DNA from: Tillus elongatus
Lineage: Eukaryota > Arthropoda > Insecta > Coleoptera > Cleridae
DNA: 64,000 nt
Assembly: GCA_964006375.1 (NCBI GenBank)
Contig: OZ023265.1
Coordinates: forward strand, 154,110,547-154,174,546
Direction of reading: 5' to 3'
Below are positions 12,196-22,997 of this stretch, piece after piece. The notes below the pieces were generated by a model. The model was not told the origin of the DNA and ran no database searches. It worked only from the letters and a program-made list of their open reading frames with translations. The position numbers and the translations under genes were made by a program. Position 1 is the stretch's first letter. Each line of letters begins with the position of its first letter.

Positions 12196-13149
12196 GTGCA
12201 AAAAGCGGCTGGAAATTGGACGCAGGATATAGGCAAAACAGCGGAGGCACTGATCGATAAATACTTCCCAGCAGACGACGCCGGGAGTGATTCCAAAGAA
12301 AATAGAGTGAGGCGTGCGGAAACCGTAATCTGGAGCGGAAACACGGACCTCGACTTCTCAAAACAAGAACTGGAGGAAACGGTCAGATTAAGACCTAAAC
12401 GTAAAGCCCCGGGCATCGACGAGTTTCCGTCAGCGGGTCTGCAGCATTTACTGGAGGTGGCAGGGGAAGAACTCTTAGAAGTATTAAATGCCTGCTTGAG
12501 GGAGGGAATTTTTCCGAGGATTTGGAAGCCGGCACAGATTGCGTGGCTACCCAAACCAGTGAGCGAAGGGCAAAGACCGGTGTGCTTGTTACCCGTCATC
12601 GGAAAGGTCTATGATAAGCTGTTGGCGACAAGACTGTCATACCACTTGGAGAAAAACGGAAGGCTGTCTGACAGACAGTACGGCTTCCGTAAGGGACGCG
12701 GGACAATGGATGCGCTGACTAAGACAGTGAACGAAATCAAAAAGGCGGACCAGGCTGGGCAGCATGTCCTACTAGTAACGTTAGACATTAAAAATGCCTT
12801 CAACTCGGCCTGGTACCCCATGCTCAGGAAACTACTGGCAGAATCTGGATGTCAGGGAAACCTGGCCAGAGCAGTAGGCGATTTCCTGGAGGAGAGAAGC
12901 ATTACTTCTGAAGGAGTTACGAAAAACACCAGCAAAGGCTGTCTACAAGAGTCATGTTTAGGCCCGATCCTGTGGCTACTTATAATGGAGGACTGGTTTA
13001 ATGAAATCGACTCCATAGAACCGGGCGAGACGGAAGCAAAAATCGAGGTTCAGGCTTTTGCGGACGACCAGCTCATCACTATAACGGAGAAAACTCGAAG
13101 TAGCTTGGCAGGGTACCTGGGAGGTTTGCCAGAAGTGGGCTTTGGCTGA
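12196..13149 (+). CDS. Reverse transcriptase domain of non-LTR element (fragment)
   Basis: A 317-residue open stretch that would copy element RNA into DNA at the nicked target. 'APGIDEFPS' lies at about 71-79 (RT motif 1), 'QYGFRKGRGT' at 161-170, 'LDIKNAF' at 196-202 with the first catalytic Asp, 'GCLQESCLGPILW' at 248-260 and 'FADDQL' at 288-293 with the catalytic Asp pair. All three Asp are present. The 'LQES' where Pro-Gln-Gly-Ser is usual suggests damage. The frame closes shortly after the palm; the rest of the RT lies downstream in another frame. Confidence 0.88.
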   Translation: MQKAAGNWTQDIGKTAEALIDKYFPADDAGSDSKENRVRRAETVIWSGNTDLDFSKQELEETVRLRPKRKAPGIDEFPSAGLQHLLEVAGEELLEVLNACLREGIFPRIWKPAQIAWLPKPVSEGQRPVCLLPVIGKVYDKLLATRLSYHLEKNGRLSDRQYGFRKGRGTMDALTKTVNEIKKADQAGQHVLLVTLDIKNAFNSAWYPMLRKLLAESGCQGNLARAVGDFLEERSITSEGVTKNTSKGCLQESCLGPILWLLIMEDWFNEIDSIEPGETEAKIEVQAFADDQLITITEKTRSSLAGYLGGLPEVGFG

Positions 13150-13242
13150 CAAACTAGAATATGCCCTGAGACGACGCAGGCTCTCTACAGGGGTGCGGGG
13201 AAAGGTACCAAAGCGCGGACACCATGGCACCCGCTGATTAAA

Positions 13243-13839
13243 ATGGGAGACGTAACCATAAGGCTAGAAGCCAGAAGAAAATATCTGGGAGTGATGCTCG
13301 ACTCAGGTCTACTTTGGGTGGAGCATACCAATTGCGTAGCGGGCAAAATAGCGGGGGCGGCGCATAGGGTACGAGCGGTAGCGGGAAAGACGTGGGGGAC
13401 GAATCCAAAAACCCTTAGGGTCATATATGAGGGAGTAGTGAAACTAGCTCTCCTGTACGGCGTCGAAATCCGGGGTGAACGAGCGAGGGATTCTAGGGTT
13501 ACTAGAAAACTTCAGTCGGCCCAAAGAGCATTTCTGTTGGCCATAACGAAGGGCTACAGAGCGACTTCCAACGCAGCACTGGCGGTGCCGGTGGGGTGCC
13601 CACCTTTGTGGCTGGAAGCAGAGGAGCGGCATATAAGATGGGAACACTCAAAGGCGGCAAATTTTGAGGTAAAACCGGCGTACGGAGAAGGATCGCACCC
13701 GGCGGGGCAGAGGAAAACTTGGGCGATAATAGAAGGGGAGGAAAAGACATCAGGGCGGTGGATATACACAGACGCGTCCAGAGCCGGAGTCGTGGTTGGA
13801 ATAGGCTTAGTGGCCTATGAAAACAATGCAGTGGTCTAA
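13243..13839 (+). CDS. RT thumb region and start of RNase H (fragment)
   Basis: A 198-residue open stretch. 'KYLGVMLDSGL' (about 14-24) is the conserved post-palm segment of non-LTR RTs. 'LQSAQRAFLLAITKGYRATSN' follows at about 91-111. RNase H begins at 'WIYTDAS' (about 173-179), containing the first catalytic Asp. The frame ends in a stop 20 residues into RNase H. Confidence 0.82.
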   Translation: MGDVTIRLEARRKYLGVMLDSGLLWVEHTNCVAGKIAGAAHRVRAVAGKTWGTNPKTLRVIYEGVVKLALLYGVEIRGERARDSRVTRKLQSAQRAFLLAITKGYRATSNAALAVPVGCPPLWLEAEERHIRWEHSKAANFEVKPAYGEGSHPAGQRKTWAIIEGEEKTSGRWIYTDASRAGVVVGIGLVAYENNAVV

Positions 13840-13872
13840 AGCAAAGGGCTAAAGCTCCAGGACGGGTACCCG

Positions 13873-14217
13873 GTGCACAGGTCGGAATTGTTTGCGGTGG
13901 GTACGGCAGTGGAAAAGGTCGCCACTCTACTGTGTGGAACCGTCAACATCGTTTCCGATAGCAGAGTTGCCCTGCACATTCTCACCAGGAGGAAAGGGGG
14001 AACGGCCGACAGAATCAACAGGAAGATGCAAGAGGTGGAGCGCGCGGGAACAAAAATAAATATGTGGTGGGGTAGCGACCAGTTAGAAGGCATCGCAAAG
14101 GCCGATGCGAGAGCAATAGCCGCCAGAAGTGACCCTCTAGGTCACGAGAGGGCAAAGGCTCCGGTAACGAGTAGAATGCTCAAAAGAAGTGCCAAGGAGA
14201 ACACTGAAGTAGAGTGA
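13873..14217 (+). CDS. RNase H domain, second part (fragment)
   Basis: A 114-residue open stretch. 'RSELFAVGTAVE' near the start supplies the second acidic residue and 'IVSDSRVAL' (about 27-35) the third. 'GSDQLEGIAKADARA' (about 68-82) matches the last conserved block, where a His is usual but is not seen. The domain removes the RNA strand after reverse transcription. Split from its first part by the stop at 13838. Confidence 0.8.
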   Translation: MHRSELFAVGTAVEKVATLLCGTVNIVSDSRVALHILTRRKGGTADRINRKMQEVERAGTKINMWWGSDQLEGIAKADARAIAARSDPLGHERAKAPVTSRMLKRSAKENTEVE

Positions 14218-14274
14218 CAGAAGCACTGGGACGATGAGACAAATGGTAGGACTACTTATCGATACATAGAGAGC

Positions 14275-14643
14275 GTGGGTGTGGGCTACAAGTGCTGGAG
14301 TCACAGGGCGGTGAGCTTGCTGACTGGTCACGGGCCCTTCAAGGGCTACTTTAGTAGGTTTAACCTAAGGCCTAGTACGGGAGAATGTGCGTGCAGAAAC
14401 GGAGAGCAGGAGACAGCAAGACACGTACTGGAAGACTGCCAGATGGAAAATCGTAGAGCGGCAAGAGAACACTTTGCGGGAAACCAGAACAGGGTTGAGG
14501 GTTCCTACCCGTTCAAGTTAACTAGGTCCACCAAGAATGAGGGAATCAGGAATTTCAATGAATGGGCCGCAGAAATAGAGCTGGAAGAGGAAACTCGAAG
14601 TGCAATTGTGACAAACCGCAGAGAAAGAGAGGGCGCCGGATAG
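14275..14643 (+). CDS. ORF2 C-terminal Cys/His tail (fragment)
   Basis: A 122-residue open stretch. 'LLTGHGPFKGYFSRF' (about 15-29) and 'CACRNGEQETARHVLEDC' (about 38-55) form the C-terminal Cys-x-Cys...His-x4-Cys zinc-knuckle region seen in I/LOA/R1-type ORF2 proteins, thought to bind nucleic acid. It ends at about 14643 and element sequence is lost soon after; no clear poly(A) tail. Confidence 0.82.
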   Translation: MGVGYKCWSHRAVSLLTGHGPFKGYFSRFNLRPSTGECACRNGEQETARHVLEDCQMENRRAAREHFAGNQNRVEGSYPFKLTRSTKNEGIRNFNEWAAEIELEEETRSAIVTNRREREGAG

Positions 14644-14802
14644 GGAGATGGGTGAGATTTCGGGAAAAGCGAGCGTGGAGGAATGGTCCTATGTGTGTGA
14701 GAGGTTATAGGGGTTAAAACATTTAGAATCATTCAGGGTATTTTAATCTAAATAACAAAGTTGGTACTCACTGACCACATAACTGAAACATGCTTGTCAT
14801 TA

Positions 14803-16587
<1,785 letters not shown>

Positions 16588-17261
16588 ATTATCTCTAATT
16601 GGTAGACAACTAAAAGTTTCAGATTTAAAGCGTCATAAATTTCTGACATAACTTTACTGTGCTTTTTGTGAAACACTTGTATGTTAAATGCATAAATTTA
16701 AATCAAAGTATATGTCTTCTGATCGCTGTTAAATTTAAAATTACGTTAATTGCAATTAGAGTTCAATGTGCCATTTACCCATTGATTAACTAGGAATTAA
16801 ATTATGGTAACCGTCATTTGATCAGGGTGCTTTCAGAAAACACATAGAATCGAATTATTTATGTTAATGAGGAATTACAAAAGGATTTAATTGTAATTAA
16901 ATGCAAAAGCTAACTGTATACAAACATCACATGATTATCCAACACAACACTTGCATTTCGTTGAGCACTGGCCAAATTAAAACATGCCACACGCAAATTT
17001 ACGTACATGAGAGGAAGCTTTATTCTACGGCCGTAAACTACGAGGACAATTTAATCATTTATAACTGAGGTGGTCAAAATAATTTGAAAAAATAGGCCTA
17101 TTTCCATATTGGTTTTGTATACAGAGTGTTTCTGAATTTATGCGAAAAAATTCATTAGGTAATTTCTTGTATAAATATAGGGAAGCCTTCATATATTTTT
17201 TTCTACATCCACCCCTGCAGAGTTACGCGCCCCCTAAGAGAGAGCTACAAAATTAGGTTTT
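16588..17261. other. AT-rich DNA, nothing recognised
   Basis: No domain or repeat recognised. Confidence 0.45.
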
Positions 17262-17385
17262 TACTGTTTTGTTTCTTTAACTTCGGTTTATTTACACTAC
17301 TGAGGACAGTTACCGACGCCAGGGAGCAGATTCGCCCCACTATCCTCGAAATTTTGCCAAACCCCTGCTTTTCTGTAAGGGTAGT
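17262..17385 (-). mobile_element. SINE, tail part (split copy)
   Basis: GTTTTGTTTCTTTAAC, then 'accgacgccagggagcag' and 'aacccctgcttttctgtaagg', matches the tail half of the SINE family. The copy stops at 'gtaaggg' and resumes at 18241, on the far side of an inserted non-LTR fragment. Confidence 0.85.
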
Positions 17386-18243
17386 AGAAGTTTATTCGGA
17401 AGGACCGAGGGTAAGTCACAGTATTTCGGTCGGAGCACATGCAACGGTCTTTCGGGCCAAGATATGCGCCATCTTGCACTGCTTGCGAGAGAACAAGAGG
17501 AGGGGCTACAGCAAGAAGCAGAATTTCATACACACAGCCAGCCAGGTAGCCCATAACGCCCTAAGTAGCCCATGGGTAAATTCCAGGCTGGTAAGTGAAT
17601 GCCGAGACGAGACGAGCGACCTGGCTGGGCAAAATGTGGTCACCCTCATTTGGGTGCAGGGCCACTCGGAGGTCAAAGGCAATGAAAAAGCTGACAATTT
17701 TGCGAAAAGAGGATCAGCAGAACCATTTATGGGACCAGAACCGGTCCTGGGCGAGGCGAAGGGCACTGACAGGGGATCGATTAAGTCCTGGGTCAGAAAG
17801 GAACATAAGTTGTACTGGGCAGACTGTCCAAGGTTCAGACATGGAAAGTCAGTAATTAAGGAACCCAGTTCAAAAAGAATTATGTAGATGCTAAATCTTA
17901 GCAAAGGACAGCTCAGGAACATATACGACTCTTGGTGAGACACATGGCTGTCCAGAAACACTTGCATAAAATGGAGCGGTCCGAGGGGAGCCTGTCATTC
18001 AGACTCTGCGCGAGGGTAGGAATCAGCTCAGCACATATTGTGCGAGTGTAAAGCTCTGGACCGCAAAAGACAACTGATCTACGGACAGCCTAGACTGGAG
18101 ACAGAGTAATATAAAACCTCACCCTACCAATTGCTGTGCAGACCAGTTCAAGGCAGAGTGATTTTGAAATGGGTGGAGTAGAAAATACAAAGGGCATGCA
18201 CAATAAGCCAAAGGCTGCTTTCGAGACGGCAAAGACGCGGACG
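17386..18243 (+). pseudogene. Non-LTR fragment with RNase H, inserted in SINE
   Basis: The frame from about 17386 to 17887 gives an RNase H whose first part is cut off. 'ATVFRAKICAIL' holds the Glu-equivalent block (Lys in place of Glu). 'TLIWVQGHSEVKGNEKADNFAKRGS' follows, with the conserved His, Asn-Glu and Ala-Asp. The region continues in other frames to about 18110 with 'SAQHILCECKALDRKRQL', a C-terminal Cys/His segment, then a 3' UTR ending 'gacgagtcctaaggg'. I/LOA/R1 type and clearly a different family from 11540-14655. Related fragments lie at 2636-2905 and 9345-9416. Confidence 0.83.
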
Positions 18244-18495
18244 AGTCCTAAGGGAGTAGGGATCTTCAACATGCCCAACATCGCGCTAATACGGGACCAA
18301 CGGCATTACCCCCCCCCCTCTCCTCCGAAGGGGGCGGAACCTGCAGACATTTAACTTGCTCAAATACAGTGGACAACCTTAGTTGATGTTAATTTTGGAG
18401 TATGTACTGAAAAAGTGAAAGGGGAACTCTGGGAATCGAACCCAGTGCCCTGTGATTCAAAAGCACACGTTTTCCCGCTTTATCACTGAGTTAAA
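18241..18495 (-). mobile_element. SINE, head part (split copy)
   Basis: Continues the SINE from 'gtagggatcttcaacatgcccaac' through to the tRNA-like head ('ggaatcgaacccagtgccctg' and 'cccgctttatcactgag'). A run of C residues (about 18306-18315) is expanded relative to other copies. Confidence 0.85.
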
Positions 18496-18652
18496 ATAAT
18501 AAATGCCTGAACGCAGCTTTGGTTATGGCAGCCAATTTTCCTACAATTTTTTTAAGATTTATCGTCACAATAAAATTCAAGGTTTTCAACGAAAAAAATG
18601 TTTCTCCACAAATGGTAAAGCTGATTTTTTGACATTCGAGGGATTTGTTGCT

Positions 18653-18740
18653 TTTACAAAGACTTTGTTACATACAGACTTGGAGACTGCTTCTCTGGCT
18701 TCACTGTTGGTTTTCGTTTTTGTAGGTGAAGGACGTAGCC
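18653..18740. repeat. Direct repeat flanking Penelope-like element, left
   Basis: 'acatacagacttggagactgcttctc' and TCACTGTTGGTTTTCGTTTT recur at 21600-21671. The two copies lie on either side of the Penelope-like element in the same orientation, as pseudo-LTRs of that class can. Confidence 0.75.
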
Positions 18741-19254
18741 AGCGCGTAAGCTAACTGGAGCAAGTGGCCCTTATGAATTTTGGATGTTCTAGGATGTTCT
18801 TCAACGTTTCTGTGACTAGTTTCGCTGCTTGACAGCATTCTCACATAGATAAAACTTAAATTAATACGAAATCATGACAACTGCAAATAAAGATCTGTTG
18901 CTATGTTATGATATGATGATTTGATCAAAAAAATTATCAAATTGAAAATAAAATGAAACACAGATGACAGATGAGGCTTTTAAAATGTCTACGTGATGTA
19001 TGTCAATATTTAACATAAAAATAGAACTAGCCTATAATAACTATAATAACAGTTACAACAATAAAATAACTAAACAATAACAGTATAAAAGCAGTCTCTA
19101 TACAACGAAATTATAGACATACATCAACTCATTACCTTATTACAACTTTTTTGAAAGAATAGTTAAATTTATTTTCCTTGACTTATTTAATTAGAAAGAA
19201 GAATATCCAAGAAAGAGGAATTCATTAAATCAGTTTGCTCGTTTAAAACAAGGT
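18741..19254. other. Unassigned AT-rich DNA
   Basis: Lies between the left direct repeat and the end of the Penelope-like reading frame. Probably 3' non-coding sequence of that element on the - strand; nothing distinct seen. Confidence 0.35.
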
Positions 19255-19256
19255 AG

Positions 19257-20009
19257 CTATTGTCGTGTGTGTGCTTTTTGACGGTTATTTACTGTAGGTC
19301 TATGTTCGCTATCAATAATATGTTTTGCAAATGTAGATTTGTCAGCTTGGTTATTTCTAAATGCAGAAATATATTCTTTATATCGGGTGTTAAAATTTCT
19401 AGAAGTTTGACCTATGTAGATTGCGTTACAATGTGTACAAGCTAATTTATAAACTCCAGCTTTTGTCAGGAAACAAAATTTTTCTTTCGCGTTTAATATT
19501 AAATCACGCGTCGTGTTGTAAGATTTAAAAGTTACCTTTGTATTTGTAAAAGTATTTAGAATTTTTGAAATGTTTTCTAAAATTGTTCCAAAATAAGTTA
19601 TCGAAACATATCTGTTGTCTTCTTTGTCTCTAATATTTGGATAAATTAAATTAATCGCTAATTTGTATTCTTTTCTCTCGATCATTTTATCTATTATTTT
19701 AACAGAATAGCCATTATTAAATGCTGTTTGCTTAATTATTGAAATTTCTTTTTCGAAATTATTTTGTGACATAGGTATTGAAAATGCACGAGGTATCATA
19801 GAATGGTAGGCTGACAGCTTTTGTGAAAAAGGGTGACATAAATCGTATGGTATGGTTGTGTCAGTGTAAGTTGGTTTCCTATATATTGAAAAGTCAAATA
19901 AATTATTTTCTAACTTTCTAATTGTTAAATCTAAAAAATTTATACAACTGTTAGCTTCTTCTTCTAAAGTGAACTTAATATTTGTGTGAAACTTATTAAT
20001 AAAATTCAA
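19257..20009 (-). CDS. Penelope-like element, RT end and GIY-YIG nuclease (fragment)
   Basis: A 250-residue open frame. Residues 1-60 ('FTLEEEANSCINFLDLTI', 'FSIYRKPTYTDTTIPYDLCHP') are the end of a Penelope-type reverse transcriptase. 'GVYKLACTHCNAIYIGQTSR' starts at about 183, the GIY-YIG endonuclease with its Cys-x2-Cys insertion, followed by 'FNTRYKEY' with the conserved Arg. The last helix is disrupted: after 'HIIDSEHRP' the sequence departs from the family and stops. The RT palm lies upstream on the same strand in broken frames. Such elements nick the target with GIY-YIG and prime reverse transcription there. Confidence 0.9.
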   Translation of the reverse strand: MNFINKFHTNIKFTLEEEANSCINFLDLTIRKLENNLFDFSIYRKPTYTDTTIPYDLCHPFSQKLSAYHSMIPRAFSIPMSQNNFEKEISIIKQTAFNNGYSVKIIDKMIERKEYKLAINLIYPNIRDKEDNRYVSITYFGTILENISKILNTFTNTKVTFKSYNTTRDLILNAKEKFCFLTKAGVYKLACTHCNAIYIGQTSRNFNTRYKEYISAFRNNQADKSTFAKHIIDSEHRPTVNNRQKAHTRQ

Positions 20010-21250
20010 AATTCATTTAATGTATGACTACTTTGAAAACATGCTAAATTTCATCTACGTATCTGTACCAAAAAACAATATTATGCGAAAGCTCTGATGT
20101 TAAAATTTGGTTTTCTAAGTTTTCCATAAATATGTTGGCTAATAAAGGTGATAACGGACTACCCATAGGTAGGCCTTCATTTTGCATATAAATTTAATTA
20201 TTACAGTTAAAATAGTTCTGTTTTATACATTCGTTAAAAAGATTCATTATTTCTTGTCTTTTTATGGCATTTAGTTTCTTTTCTATTAAAACCTTTTCTA
20301 ATAGAGGTAAACATTCCCTAGGGGTATCTTAGAATACATGCTACAAACATCAAACGAGACTAATTTACTATTTGTGGGAATAATTAGGTTATTTAATTTT
20401 TGTGTAAGTTCATAAGAATTCTTAACTGAATATTTTGGAAAGTAATTGTATTATCTAATAAGTGAAACCAGTTTGCTCGCTATCTTATGATTAGGTGTAT
20501 TAGCATAGCTAACTACTGGCCTCATCGGTATATTTGGCTTATGAATTAGATAACTACTGGCCTCATCGGTATATTTGGCTTATGAATTTTCAGGTAGCCA
20601 TACATTATTGGTGGTTGCGGGCTTTTATATAAAAGATATTTCTTCTTGTTGACTAAACAGAGACACATTTTTAAGTTAATTTTTTAGTTTTGTCTGAAAT
20701 GCGTTTGTTGTGTCTCCCCTAATTTCTGTTAAATTTTCTGTAGTAATAAAATCATTAATTTTAATGTTATATGCGTCCCTACTTATAGCTACAGTTGTAT
20801 TTCCTTTATCAGCTTTAGTAAAAACTAGATCATTGTCTAATATTTTATGTTGAACAGATTTTAAAATTTGAGGTTCGTTAATTTGACGTTTATGACAAAC
20901 GTTGAATTGTGAAGTTAAATTTCTTAAAAATTCACATATTTTTAATTTTTCATATTACCTTATAGATCTGGAAGCAATTTCGGATTCAGAAGCTAATATC
21001 TCTTTAATTTTGTTTGTAAATTTAAATTTTGGGCAGTATTAATATCCTTTATTTAGAAAAGAAATTTCTTCAGTTGTAAAAATTGTATCGCTTAGGTTTT
21101 CAAACCTTTTGTAGAACTTATGTGTTTGTGGGGGAGGTCTTTCTCGAATATGTAAATGTTGTGTGCTTTCTAGGTTTCCAATTTTGTTTGTCTGTGTTAA
21201 GCGTTTTTTAAATTTCAATTCACTAACTAAAATATATATTTGGTCATCTA
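20010..21250 (-). pseudogene. Penelope-like reverse transcriptase, broken
   Basis: Minus-strand translation in shifting frames gives 'KVFTKADKGNTTVAI' (about 20800), 'PNIPMRPVVSYANTPNHK' (about 20510), 'KLVSFDVCSMY' (about 20360) and 'GLPMGSPLSPLLANIFMENL' (about 20150). It then reads 'YVDEI' just before a stop at about 20050. These are the ordered RT motifs of Penelope-like elements. The second Asp of the YVDD-type motif reads Glu. A ~41-bp tandem duplication at 20503-20586 adds a further break. Confidence 0.85.
20503..20586. repeat. Tandem duplication of ~41 bp
   Basis: 'aactactggcctcatcggta' through 'ggcttatgaatt' occurs twice in succession within the broken RT. Confidence 0.9.
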
Positions 21251-21557
21251 ATATATCAAATTCAACTGGATGTTATTTATAAATGAGTTCTGAATGTATT
21301 ACCTTGATATAAAGAAGCAAACTATTACGAATTGAAAACCATTTCTTGGACTTTTCTTTCAGCCAGATGAAACTGGCTTTTCTAATAGCAATTTTTGATT
21401 GATTTGATGTTGCAGTAGTTGTTATGATTACGTACTTCGGGATGACTTTCTTTCTTATGCACTTTTGGTTAAACCATGCATTCTGGGAAGCGTTCATCTG
21501 CTTGATTTAAAATTTTCTATACAAATGGGCAAGCCCTTCGATAGAAGACCTCTTCAA

Positions 21558-21750
21558 TTCATTGATTGTTGTTGCCTTTACTTGGTGAAACTAGTCCATA
21601 CTACATACAGACTTGCAGACTACTTTTCTGACTTCACTGTTGGTTTTCGTTTTTGTAGGTGAAGGACGTAGCAGCCAGAGAAGTAGTCTCCGAGTCTGTA
21701 TGTAGTATGGACCAGTTTCTCCAAGTAAGGGCAACAACAATCAATGAACT
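21558..21750. repeat. Inverted repeat plus direct repeat flanking Penelope-like element, right
   Basis: The arms 21558-21635 and 21672-21750 pair: TTCATTGATTGTTGTTGCC and its complement, then 'ccatactacatacagact' and its complement. The left arm also contains the direct repeat shared with 18653-18740. A hairpin in the terminal repeat is a known feature of Penelope-type pseudo-LTRs. Confidence 0.75.
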
Positions 21751-22489
21751 TCTCTTGCTGTTGAACAATCAGCGAAATGTTTGCCAAGAAATGATTAAGT
21801 ATTTTGAGCCACATCCTTTCACTTCTGCCTATTTGTTGGACCTCTTACGTGTATATGCCTTGAATTTTCACCTCAGAAAATAATGTATAATTAAGAATAA
21901 AAAAATGTTTTACATAATATAAGCAATATATAGCAAGCGATTTCTATTTCTTAATAATGAAGTAGATCTGCTTTAATAAGCAATTTTGAATTTAAATAAT
22001 TACACAAAGCTTTTTCAACGCTCCGCGTATTTGGTATTTATTTCAGCAATATTTATGCCGAAAGTTTGCTGGCTTTGACAGTGAAATGTGGCGAACACTT
22101 ACTGTTATTTATCGAAGTTTTGTAAGAGTTTGATTTCTAAATTTAGTATACCTGTTAATTCTGATGAAAAATTCCAACAGCTATGTGACTAACTGTATCG
22201 ATAAAAAAAAGCCTTGTCCGCTGAAAACTTTCGAATATTGAACTGTTTTATAAATGGGATTTAAATTGAGTGGAACCCTAGGGGTTTAATCTCCCAATGC
22301 ACAATATTCGTTTCGTCTGCGATAGTTGTAAGTATAAAGTATTAATGGCATAAAAATAAACCTTAACAATAAGAGACTTAAGTTTCAGTGGCTAAAAAGC
22401 ACTACCAATATAATTTTTGACATTTCTCAGACATATAGTAAAGTTTAGTGTTGAAGACTCTGCTGAAATATTTATAGCTTGTTTAAAGC
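21751..22489. other. Unassigned AT-rich DNA
   Basis: Between the Penelope-like repeat and the truncated end of the Gypsy integrase. A 225-bp frame spanning 21659-21883 has no domain I recognise and starts inside the repeat. Confidence 0.35.
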
Positions 22490-22997
22490 GAATCATCGCG
22501 GACTTCACCGTTAGAGAATTTGCGAGTCCTAGTAACACAATTGGCAATTTAGCGACCCAGTTTTCGTCCATATGAGCTTTCAAGGCCTGTTTCAGAACTC
22601 TATGCCATCTCTCGATTACGCCATTTGCTGCTGGGTGGTAAGCGGTGGTCTTGATGTGGTCTGCACCTAGTGTTTTAGTGAGGTGTGTGAAAAGGTGGCA
22701 ATCGAATTGTTTACCTCTGTCTGTGGTGATGTATTGCGGAACACCGAAACGAGAGATCCAGCATGATAAAATAGTGTTCGCTACTGTTTCTGCTGTAATA
22801 TCTGACAATGGAATTGCTTCGGGCCATCGAGAAAATCTGTCTATTATTGTTACAGATAGCGTTGACCTTGTGATAGTGGTAATGGTCCCACAATGTCAAC
22901 ATTTATATGCGAGAATCTTATCGTGGCTGGGGTGTATTGTCCAATGGCACTGGAAGTGTGTCTCCATATCTTGACTTTCTGGCAGGGAATGCAAGTT
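22490..22997 (-). pseudogene. Gypsy integrase (broken and truncated)
   Basis: Minus-strand translation gives 'CIPCQKVKIW' (about 22970, the Cys pair of the zinc-binding region), 'NVDIVGPLP' (about 22890, first catalytic Asp) and '[11 protein letters not shown]' (about 22720, second Asp). '[17 protein letters not shown]' (about 22620) supplies the catalytic Glu. The frame is shifted near 22998 and near 22800. After '[14 protein letters not shown]' the family sequence ends. Integrase would join element DNA to the chromosome; this copy could not. Confidence 0.87.

Larger units (their letters stand above)
11540..14655 (+). mobile_element. Non-LTR retrotransposon, I/LOA/R1 type, 5'-truncated
   Basis: About 3.1 kb of a single ORF2 in + order: end of an APE endonuclease, basic linker, reverse transcriptase, RNase H, and a C-terminal Cys/His tail. 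The region is markedly GC-richer than its neighbours. It is broken by several frameshifts and stops. The gag-like ORF1 and most of the endonuclease are missing. The APE-RT-RNase H order points to the I/LOA/R1 superfamily; the exact clade is not settled. Confidence 0.88.

Noticed and set aside
18780..18850. Hammerhead ribozyme next to the Penelope-like element
   Set aside because: A GAAAC-like string occurs on - but no CTGATGA box at a suitable distance.
21659..21883. 74-residue frame after a splice-site-like 'tttttgtag'
   Set aside because: The start lies in the repeat flanking the Penelope-like element and no domain is recognisable; kept as unassigned DNA.
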